Shown piece by piece: positions 35,944-44,450 of a DNA stretch of 64,000 bases. The DNA lies in the NCBI GenBank assembly GCA_033060915.1, contig CM065399.1:19093501-19157500 (forward strand). The letters are read 5' to 3'. Under the pieces are notes generated by a model. It saw only the letters and a list, made by a program, of their open reading frames with translations. It was not told where the DNA came from and searched no databases. Within the stretch, counting starts at the first letter, position 1; each line of letters starts with the position of its first letter. Origin of the DNA: Euryodendron excelsum (taxonomy: Eukaryota > Streptophyta > Magnoliopsida > Ericales > Pentaphylacaceae). The translations under genes were made by a program, and so were the position numbers.

Positions 35944-36300
35944 TTTCCGCTACTCTAACGGCTTTGTGAGTATTTCCACTATTCTAACGGTTCTGTGAGT
36001 ATTTCCGCTACTCTAACGGCTCTGTGAGTATTTCCGCTACTCTAACGGTTGTGTGAGTATTTCCGCTACTCTAACGGTTTTGTGAGTAGTTTTGCTACTC
36101 GGACCGTCTCGGGGAATAAACTGTCTCGAGAGAGGGATTGGAAAGGGGTCTTACCGACTCCGAAGAGACGTGCCTGGGTTTTGAGTGTTTCCGCCACTCT
36201 GACGGTTTTGTGAGTGTTTCCGCCACCCTAACGGTTTTGTGAGTATTTCCGCTACTCTAACGGTTCTGTGAGTATTTCCGCTACTCTAACGGTTCTGTGA
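35944..36300 (-). promoter_or_regulatory. Tandem MSA-like (AACGG) array in U3, 3' LTR of element 2
   Basis: A 29-bp unit containing GAGTATTTCCGCTACTC and TAACGGTTC is tandemly repeated: AACGG cores start at 35957, 35986, 36015, 36044 and 36073, exactly 29 bp apart, then resume at about 36227-36291. Eight sites fit YCYAACGGYY, the first ten positions of the plant M-specific activator bound by three-repeat MYB (MYB3R) factors. MSA sites work in G2/M genes such as B-type cyclins. Activity here is inferred. Confidence 0.6.
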
Positions 36301-36556
36301 GTAGTTTTGCTACTCGGACCGTCTCGAGGAATAAACTGTCTCGAGAGAGGGATTGGAATTGGAATAAGAAAGGACAATGCCCCTAAAGGCATTTTGGTCA
36401 TTTTGCCTCTATTTGGGCCTGACAGGCCCGCAAAGCGATGGAAAGATGGAATTTGGGCCTAGGGAATTGGATTCGAGAGGAATATGCCCAAAATGACTTG
36501 AAAACAAGTCTGGACGGAGTGTAGACTGCCGAGCGGTCAAAAATGGGGTGCTTACA

Positions 36557-36594
36557 ACTGCCCCTCTTTTTCTGTCTTTGCTTGTCAAAGACAG
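36557..36594 (-). promoter_or_regulatory. Polypurine tract and hairpin (element 2)
   Basis: On the minus strand CTGTCTTTG-ACAAG-CAAAGACAG (perfect 9-bp arms) is followed by AAAAAGAGGGGCAGT and then the LTR start TGTAAGCA. The same hairpin plus tract is in element 1. Confidence 0.82.
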
Positions 36595-37901
36595 AAAACG
36601 ATAAGAGTAAGAGTCCCATGTTGACTGCGAGGCAGTCGGAAGGACGGACACCGGAAATCTTTCGACAACGGGGGTCGAAAACGGATAACGGGCCAAAAAG
36701 GCCTTCGAAAACAAGTCTTGGTGGGAAAAAGGGCAAAATTGCCCAAAATTTAGAACTAGCGCCACTAGTAGTGGCGCCTTTGGCAATAAAGCACTGGCGC
36801 CTCTGCTAGTGGCGCCAGGCTTAAGGCTAAAAACCAAAAAATTTCTGGTTCGCACACCCACGGGATTTGAAGAGTTTTTTGCAAATTTGTGAGGCATTGC
36901 GAGGGATCCGTCTTGGACATTGAAGGAGCACTCCTTGGGGACCACGGGTGATTGCCGAAGGGAGTCCGCCTCGCCGGAAAAGTCGCCGGAAGTGAAGATT
37001 TCGCTGGAGAACTTCCAAAAGGTGAGTTTTCAAAATTTGTTGATTTTGATGTGTAGAACTTCCTTTGAATCATGTGAATAGTGGAAATTGATGTTTTGAT
37101 ATGTTTTGAACACTTTGGTGATGTTGTTTTTGCAATTTGATGGTCGTTTGATTGAATTTGAGTGATTATATGTAAATGTGTGAAGAGGGTTTTCTGCAGG
37201 AATAGGAAATTTGTTCCTATAAGCATGGGTATTGGGTTTTTTGGCCATGTTTTTGTGCAATATGCCTTAGAAAAATGTGTTTGACAATAGTATGAGGTTT
37301 CATGATTTTTTGAAAACTCAGTGAATTTTTGATTTTTTGAAAATTAGAAAAATATTTAGAAAATTAGAAAAAATTAGAAAATTCAAGAAATTGATGAAAT
37401 TTTTTAAGTTTGAAATTTGGAAAAATTTAGGAATATTTTGAAAACATCTGAGGTGATTTTGAAAAATTTTTGGGAGCTTTTTGAAAACCATTGATTTATT
37501 TGAAAAATAAAACATGAGTTTTGAAAATTTTGAAAAATTGAAAGTGTGCACGGGTGCCATTGTCATGTGATTGTGGCGTTGGAAGGTGCATTTTTCGTGT
37601 TTTGATGTTGATGTCATGGTTGTTGTAGGGGCCATTTTTAAACGGGACTCTGCTGAAATTTTTAGAAATTATGAAGAGAGTTGGTTAAAATTTTAGAAAT
37701 AAAATCTTTTTGAAGGGAAAAGACAGAGAACCCTTGAGACGTGATTTGGAGTTGGAAAATTAAGATGTGTGAAAATTTTGTTTTTGATTTGTTATTGCGA
37801 AATCCTTTATTTGTTTTGTGTTATTTGTTTGTTTTATTTTACTGTTATTTAAGATGTACGGATGATATATTTACATCACTTACCTTGGCTTACCTTTTCA
37901 G
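36595..37901 (+). other. First exon region and 880-bp intron of the reverse-oriented gene (element 2)
   Basis: Two palindromic boxes, 36759-36777 (GCGCCACTA/TAGTGGCGC, perfect) and 36794-36818 (CTGGCGCC/GGCGCCAG), lie at the 5' side. A strong donor AAAAG|GTGAGT has its GT at 37022-37023. A strong acceptor CTTACCTTTTCAG ends at 37901, one base before GATGG of the coding exon. The 37022-37901 interval is AT-rich, as plant introns are. The first exon has no evident ORF and would be untranslated. Confidence 0.6.
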
Positions 37902-39582
37902 GATGGCAGATGGAGTTTTTCATCAGCTGAGAGCTTGGCACAGCAGCTACCCTCCCGATGAGCAGGATATCTTTCGTCGGTCCTTTGGTCGGGTGGCTTC
38001 GCTTTTATCAGTGCGGCTTATTCCCGGACTCATGGAGGCAGTGATCCCTTTCTGGCAGCCGGATTTGTCTCTTTTTCGCTTCGGAGAGTGTGAGCTTACC
38101 CCTACTCCTCACGAGTATAGGTTCCTTCTTGGTTTCCGAGATGTTTCTGCTGACATTGTGGGACCCCTTTTTCCGGATGGTTATATCACAGTGGTTTCAT
38201 CCCAGCTCGGATTCAGACGCGCAGTTCTTTCATCTTCTTCTTTGCCCCAGTTTCCCTATGTCCCAACAGAATTCCTCTTTTCCCGTTTTGAGTTTCCTAC
38301 GGGTATGCGAGCTCATTCAGGTGAGTGGCACACCTCCCAGGATTGGGCTATTTCTCGTATGGTTGCCTTAGCCTTGCTTCTGCTGAACTTCTTGGTGTTC
38401 CCCCGAGACGATGATTTAGTGGACTGTCGACTCTGTGCCCCATTGGCCTTGATCCGTACAGGGCATTCCTATGCTCCTATGATTGTAGGGGAGACCTTCG
38501 TGAGTCTTACGAGATTCCAGCAGTCCCTTGACGCTCGTTTCCGCGGGTGCACTACTCTCTTCCAGCTCTAGGCGGTTAGTCATTTGTTTGTTACACCCTT
38601 GTTTCAGCACACGTGGTATCCTGAGCTCGATCATATACATTCCCTGGCGAGATCTCAGGGTGTCATGGCAGATGAGGGGAGATTCCCGCAGACCGCTGCA
38701 TCCTGGGCGGACTATCTTCAGAGCATGAGGTTGGGCACAGTCAGGTGGTATTCAGGGCTGGTTGGTAGGTATTGCTTGAGAGTTCGGCCTTCCGGGAGAG
38801 CCTTCGTGCCCCTAGCAGGCTTGTGGGGCATTGCCCCTTTCTTTGGGATTCGGGTTCTACGATAGCTTGGTAGGAGTCAGGATATCCCTTTTCTAGCTTC
38901 TACAACCGAGTTTACTCTTATCTTTGAGGCGTCGATTCCTAGAGTGATGGTGGAGAAAATTATGGATATATGGAGATCTTTGCTTCCTCATGTTGATGGT
39001 GATGGTCCCTTCTCTGACATGCCCCCTGCGACCGAGGCCTATCATTACTGGCTTCGACGCTACGTGTTGGGTCCTAGTAGACTCGGGGATCTTCTCATTG
39101 AGACTCCTTTACCTCCTGTAGGGTATACCGATTTCTTGACTGTTATGATTGTTCAGGGGCGTCGCCACAGACAGGAGAACCGTCGTCTGATACGGATATT
39201 GCATGACCAATTGAGGATGAGAGACGCTAAGGTAGTTTTACTAGAGAGGCGATTAACAGCAGCCAGATCGACAAATGATGACCCTCCTTTGGGTGCTGTG
39301 AGGGCCCGTAGGCGGCCACGAGGCGTTCTAGGCAGTTCTCCTTCCCTGGAGGGTGATGTGATGGATGGCCCGTCTTTGCGGGAGGCTGTGGAGTCCCTTA
39401 CTCGAGAGAGGGACATGCTTCTGGCTAGATGTGCTGACTATGAGCAAGGCTGGCCTGGGTCTTCTGCTGTTGGTACTTCTTCGAGTGCTCCTCTTGTGAC
39501 TGGCGAGCCAGTGGATCCCTGCATAGCTGATTCCTCCTCTGATGACGACGGGGAGCGATATATTTTTGCCCCTCGCTCTTAG
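37902..39582 (+). pseudogene. Reverse-oriented gene of element 2, DUF7745/PMD-like, two in-frame TAG stops
   Basis: One frame from ATG 37903 to TAG 39582, about 559 codons, interrupted by TAG at codon 223 (38569) and codon 321 (38863). The N-terminal region (LMEAVIPFWQPDLSLFRFG, ELTPTPHEYRFLLGF) looks like the DUF7745 / plant-mobile-domain type of plant proteins. Residues near 415-455 form a basic coiled coil (RRHRQENRRL, LLERRLTAAR), and the C-terminus is Ser/Asp-rich (ADSSSDDDGE). It runs opposite to pol, as in other Tat elements with a reverse ORF. It is not obviously orthologous to the element 1 gene, although both follow the same splice acceptor. Both stops could come from CAG by one C-to-T change. 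Confidence 0.72.
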
Positions 39583-40821
39583 ATTTGCTGATTTCTGCAT
39601 TTGTAGAAAAACATACTTTGTTTAGTGTTATGCCTCTTTTATGTTATGAATTCATGACTTCCCGTGCTTTTGGTATAATTTCCCTGCATGATTAGTATAG
39701 TAACAAATTTGGAAAAAATTAAATGAGAATTGCAGTTTAATGAAAAATAACCCCCTTTTGTTTGATTCTTTGACTCACTGACTGTTCCGCGAAAGGGACC
39801 TCTGCTTCCTTTAACCCTAACTGGGCTAAACCGGAGAATGCCTTTCAAGACGCTTTTCGACTTTTACACTGTTGCCTTCATACCTTAACTTCTGGGGAAT
39901 GTAGTAGCTCGAGCTATTTCTTATATCTAAATCTCTTGCTCCCACCCCCCCCCCCCTTTGTTTTTTTTTTTGCTATTTTTGCTACTAGTGCCCCTGAGGG
40001 TTTTCACCAGTCCCAGCTCTATCATTTTTGTACCAAGGCGCCTTTGCAGGTTTTCGCCAAGGTCGACAGTTTTGTATCTTGCCGCATCCCTACTTTTTTA
40101 CCTACAGCGCCCTTTCGGGTTTTCACCGCATCCTCAGGAAGCGCTTAACTTTTCTCTCTTCTTTCTCTTTCTTTCCTCAGCTTGGTCTCGGGTTTCTGTT
40201 GAGAAGCTCCTAAACGCTACTTGCATCATTCTCCATCCCATGGTATATTTAGTAAGCTCATTTGGACTAATCAATTTGACTCCAATCTAAGAGGACTTTT
40301 TAGGGGTTATGGTGTTGGTATTTACTTTTGAAAGAAAAAAGAAAAGGCTCAAGCCTACCACTCTACTAGTGATCACTTTTGATAGTTTTTTTTTTTTTTT
40401 GGTTCAATGGCACTTTTCCTGCGTACTCCCATCTTTCCTTGGGTATCTCATTGCACGCCCCTTTTTTTTTTTTTGTTGGCTGTTAACGTTAATACCAATA
40501 TTTGTGTGGACTTAAAGTAGTACTTCAAGGGCTCTTCTTTTTCTTTTTTTTTTTTTGGCTATTTTCAGTGCCTCTGCTTAATATGATCACTTTATTGAGG
40601 GAATGTTCCTGAAAGAAAGTAACCGGCTCTAAAGGTTTAACAAAGGTTATATATGCATTTTGATTCGATAGAAAATGAAAAAAGGGCCCCTCGTCATCTT
40701 GGAATTAGATTGTTTAGTCCATAGAACTTTAACCTTAAAACACTACCTTATTGATTAATGGAAAATGAGGAGAGTAAGTTTCATTGCTTCTTCACAGAAA
40801 CCAGAGGTCTAGCTTTCGGAA
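39583..40821. other. Spacer between the reverse gene and pol (element 2)
   Basis: Convergent 3' ends of the two genes. T-rich on the plus strand with several long T runs (39960, 40388, 40460, 40540) and a C9-10 run near 39945. The repeated phrase GCCCCT(G/T)..GTTTTC(A/G)CC occurs around 39990-40130. No protein family is recognised. Confidence 0.5.
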
Positions 40822-43278
40822 TCACACGTAGTAGTGTTTGACAGCATCTGAATTCAATGGGCTAGGAAATTCTTGGCCATCCATTTCCTCCAGAACGAGA
40901 GCTCTTCCAGACAAGACTTTCTTTACCATGAATGGCCCTTCGTAGTTTGGAGCAAACTTTCCCTGTGCTGTCTCCTGATGGGGGAACACCTTCTTGAGCA
41001 CCAAATCTCCCGGCTGGAATGATCGAGGTCGTACCTTCTTATCAAATGCTCTGGCCATTCGCCTTATGTAACATTGAGCGTGATAAACTGCAGCCAACCG
41101 CTTCTCATCCAGCAAACAGAGTTGAGCATATCGGTCTTTAATCCATTCTGCTTCGTCTAACTTGGTTTCTGTCAAGATCCGTAAAGAAGGAATCTCAATC
41201 TCAACAGGGATGACTGCCTCGATGCCGTAAACTAGCTCAAAAGGGGTGCTTCCAGTGGAGACCCTCATAGTAGTTCGGTAAGCCATCAATGCAAACGGAA
41301 GCTTCTCATGCCAATCTTTGTAATTGTCAATCATTTTTCGGAGTATTCTCTTAATATTCTTGTTGGCTGCTTCTACTGCCCCATTCATCTGAGGCCGGTA
41401 AGTGACCGAATTCCGGTGAGTAATGCGAAATGTTTGACATAGCCTTGATATCAATTCGTTATTCAGATTGGAACCATTATCAGTAATGAGTGATTCGGGA
41501 ATCCCATATCGGCAGATGATGTGATTTTTTATGAACCTTTCTACGACCTTCTTGGTGACATGGATGTAAGAGACGGCCTCCACCCATTTAGTGAAATAAT
41601 CAATAGCGACCAGGATGAAGCGATGGCCGTTAGAAGCTTTAGGAGTGATAGGACCAATCATATCTATCCCCCACATAGAAAAGGGCCATGGGGCAGACAT
41701 AGAATGAAGCTCAAACGGTGGTGCTTTGATCTTATCCCCGTGTATCTGACATTTGTGACACCGAAGAACGTATCTAATGCAGTCTGACTCCATTGTTGAC
41801 CAGTAATACCCTGTCCGGAGAATCTTCTTTGCAAGCGTGTGGCCATTCATGTGGGGGCCACAAACTCCCTCGTGCACTTCCTCCGTGATAACTTTGGCTT
41901 CGGCGGCATTAACACATCTTAGAGGTCCGAACCATGATCTCCTGAAAAGCTCATTTCCAGCCATGAAATAGTGTCCCGCCAAACGACAAATGGTCCTCCT
42001 ATCGCGTTGTGTTGCCGCATCGGGGAACGTCCTGGCTTGAATATATCTCTGGATGTCATAAAACCACGGTTTCTCGTGGGGTTCAACGGTTGTATGCAGA
42101 CAATAAGAGGGGACATCCCTGGTGAAGATTTGTAGAGGGGGTATTTCAGTGCCACTGTCGACCTTGATTGCTGCAGCCAATGTAGCCAAGGCATCGGCGA
42201 AGCTGTTCTCTGTTCGGGGCACGTGACGAAAATCCACGCTTTTGAACAGCTGACACAAGTCCTTGACCTGTTGATGATACGGGGAGAGTTTGGCGTCTCG
42301 AGTTTGATACACGTCCTTGGATTGCTGAATGACCAAATCTGAATCTCCGAGAACAACCAATTCATCAATCTTCATTTCTACTACCAATCTTAACCCCAGG
42401 ATGCAAGCCTCATATTCGGCGATGTTATTAGTACAGAGTTCAAGTTGTAGCTTAACTACAATGGGATAGTGACTGCCGGTTCTTGACACTACTACTGCCC
42501 CAATGCCAGCTCCCCTTTTATTAGCAGCGCCGTCGAAAAACATCCACCACCCGGTTGGTTCTTGTTCTTCAGACGTACCATCAACGCATAGTATATTTTC
42601 ATCAGGAAATTGGGGCTCCATGGATTGATAATCATCAACAGGGTTCTCAGCCAGATAATCAGCTATCACCTGCCCCTTGACTACTTTATGGGTAGTGAAC
42701 ACAATGTCGAATTCTGACAGGATCATGTGCCATCGAGCAATTCTGCTGGACAGGGTGAGTTTCTCGAATATATACTTAAGGGGATCCATTTGAGAGATGA
42801 GGAATGTGGTATGGTAGAGCATGTAGTGTCGAAGCCTATGAGCTGCCCAGGCTAATGCACAGCAGGTTTTTTCGAGATCGGAATACTTTGCTTCATATGG
42901 CAGAAATTTCTTACTAAGGTAGTAAATGGCTTGTTCTTTTCTCCCCGTTTCATCATGTTGCCCCAGGACACATCCCATAGAAGTATCTAACACTGTCATG
43001 TACATCAGCAAAGGACGCCCCGGGGTTGGTGCCACTAGGATAGGGGGATTTTGAAGATATCTTTTAATTTTCTCAAACACCATTTGACAGTTATCATCCC
43101 ACTCCTTTGGAACGTCTTTCTTAAGGAGCTTGAAAATAGGTTCGCACAGGTGGGTCATTTGGGCGATGAACCTGCTAATAAAGTTCAACTTTCCTAGGAA
43201 AGACCAAACCTCCTTTTCCCCTTTTGGTGTAGGCATTTCAACAATGGACTTCACCTTGGCAGGATCAACCTCTATCCC
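40822..43278 (-). CDS. pol: Pol C-terminal part: RT connection, RNase H, second (archaeal-like) RNase H, integrase
   Basis: Open for about 818 codons after the TAG at 43279-43281; numbering below starts at the GTG at 43254. Residues 80-205 are the ancestral RNase H (D90, E128 present; the third Asp region reads FLISQMDP and looks lost). Residues 235-360 are a second RNase H with all acidic residues (D241, E280, D304, D354), the dual-RNase-H signature of the Tat lineage. Integrase has the zinc set H461, H468, C499, C502 and a catalytic DD35E triad D531, D592, E628, all intact. A GPY/F-like module (NYEGPFMVKKVL) is near the C-terminus. It copies RNA:DNA hybrids and inserts the cDNA. The domains appear functional, but upstream stops would block normal expression. 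Confidence 0.93.
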   Translation of the reverse strand, partial: GIEVDPAKVKSIVEMPTPKGEKEVWSFLGKLNFISRFIAQMTHLCEPIFKLLKKDVPKEWDDNCQMVFEKIKRYLQNPPILVAPTPGRPLLMYMTVLDTSMGCVLGQHDETGRKEQAIYYLSKKFLPYEAKYSDLEKTCCALAWAAHRLRHYMLYHTTFLISQMDPLKYIFEKLTLSSRIARWHMILSEFDIVFTTHKVVKGQVIADYLAENPVDDYQSMEPQFPDENILCVDGTSEEQEPTGWWMFFDGAANKRGAGIGAVVVSRTGSHYPIVVKLQLELCTNNIAEYEACILGLRLVVEMKIDELVVLGDSDLVIQQSKDVYQTRDAKLSPYHQQVKDLCQLFKSVDFRHVPRTENSFADALATLAAAIKVDSGTEIPPLQIFTRDVPSYCLHTTVEPHEKPWFYDIQRYIQARTFPDAATQRDRRTICRLAGHYFMAGNELFRRSWFGPLRCVNAAEAKVITEEVHEGVCGPHMNGHTLAKKILRTGYYWSTMESDCIRYVLRCHKCQIHGDKIKAPPFELHSMSAPWPFSMWGIDMIGPITPKASNGHRFILVAIDYFTKWVEAVSYIHVTKKVVERFIKNHIICRYGIPESLITDNGSNLNNELISRLCQTFRITHRNSVTYRPQMNGAVEAANKNIKRILRKMIDNYKDWHEKLPFALMAYRTTMRVSTGSTPFELVYGIEAVIPVEIEIPSLRILTETKLDEAEWIKDRYAQLCLLDEKRLAAVYHAQCYIRRMARAFDKKVRPRSFQPGDLVLKKVFPHQETAQGKFAPNYEGPFMVKKVLSGRALVLEEMDGQEFPSPLNSDAVKHYYV

Positions 43279-44293
43279 CTATTCATTGACTATAAATCCC
43301 AACAATTTCCCTGAAGATACTCCGAACGTGCATTTGGCCAGATTTAACTTAAGCTGATATTTACGGAGGTGATCAAACACCTTCCGCAAGTTGAGCAAGT
43401 GGTCCTTCTGTTGCTTGGACTTGACGATCATGTCATCCACATAGATCTCTACTTCTTGATGCATCATGTCATGGAATAAAGTTACCATGGTTTTTTGGTA
43501 GGTTGCCCCTGCGTTGCGAAGACCGAATGGCATGACCTTATAACAGTATACTCCCCAGGGGGTAATGAAAGCAGTCTTCTCCCGATCTTCTTCAGCCAAC
43601 TTGATTTGATTATAGCCCGAAAAACCGTCCATGAAGGAAAACATTCCATGACCGGCCGTGTTGTCAACAAGCAAATCTATGTGGGGAAGAGGAAAATCAT
43701 CCTTTGGACTGGCCCTGTTGAGGTCCCGAAAGTCAATGCACATCCGCACCTTGCCATCTTTCTTGGGTACCGGGACAATATTAGCCAGCCATTGAGGATA
43801 CTCTACCACTTGCAGAAATCCTGCCTGGAATTGTTTAATCATCTCCTCCTTAATCTTCAGGCTCCATTCGGGTTTCAACCTCCTTAGCTTCTGCTTAAAG
43901 GGCTTCATCTGCGGGTCCAAAGGTAGTCTATGTTCAACAATGGATTCATGTAGTTCGGGCATGTCTTGATAGGACCATGCGAAAACATCCAAGTATGCCC
44001 ACAAAAGTTCCAACAACTCTTTGCGCAGCCATTGATCTAGGCCCGTACCGATTCTAAGCTCCTTCGGATCTCCCTCATTTCCCAAATTAACGGTTTCCGT
44101 TTCCTCAATGTTCGGGGTATTACGATTCTCGTGTCTTTCTATTTGTTCTCAAATTTCCTCTGGCACCTCCCCTGTAAAATTTACATCTTCTTCAATCCCC
44201 AGTTGTTGGTAATCAAACTCGGTGTTCAAGTCATCATTCATAAAGATTGGCATTCCCTGGATTAGCTGAGTAGGATATCGGATGCAAGGGTCC
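43279..44293 (-). CDS. pol: Pol reverse transcriptase part (two stops: TGA 44149, TAG 43279)
   Basis: Reverse transcriptase that copies element RNA to DNA. The frame from the predicted 3' splice site (44294) opens with CIRYPTQLIQGMPIF, meets TGA at 44149-44151, and then runs from GNEGDPKEL to TAG at 43279-43281. Counting from the ATG at 44085, catalytic D153 is in FMDGFSGYNQ and the YVDD box is at 215-218 (EIYVDDMIVKS). VPKKDGKVRMCIDFRDLN and MPFGLRNAGATYQ are the usual fingers/palm motifs. The TAG falls where relatives usually continue VNE(R/Q)GIEVDP, and the frame continues unchanged after it. Both stops look like point decay. RT identity is certain. Confidence 0.92.
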
Positions 44294-44450
44294 CTGGCAT
44301 GGAAAATAGTGTACAATAAATCAAACAAGAAAGGGATATTATTTTATTCATTGATAACTTGCTTTTAAAAAGTTCAAACAAATAAATTTAAAAGGACAAA
44401 GTTTATGGCGAATCAGTTGCTCCAGGGTCTCGCTTTAACGGGCTTTGTAC
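44294..44450 (-). other. Candidate intron between protease and RT
   Basis: After KFQ the protease frame reaches TAA within five codons. A 157-bp AT-rich stretch follows, ending in a pyrimidine-rich run and TTTTCCATGCCAG (acceptor end 44294). With a donor at CA|GTACAA (44450) the frame is restored in phase to QDPCIRYPTQL. Pea Ogre is known to have a spliced intron exactly between the protease and RT regions. The donor is non-ideal, so this is a prediction. Confidence 0.55.

Larger units (their letters stand above)
31386..36556 (-). repeat. 3' LTR of element 2 (5.2 kb)
   Basis: Minus-strand LTR from TGTAAGCACCCCA (36556 side) to GGGCGCGACA (31386 side). From the U3 end it holds the MSA-like array (35940-36300), boxes at 34940-35040, an intact TATA box (34921-34928), teloboxes, the C-poor (plus-strand view) R/U5 tract and the conserved ACGTAGGCAACC block (about 32170-32225). 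Confidence 0.93.

Noticed and set aside
16739..39582. TAG as a sense codon or programmed readthrough in the reverse genes
   Set aside because: Intact gag and integrase frames end in or lack TAG normally, plants use the standard code, and TGA/TAA stops also occur. Decay is simpler.
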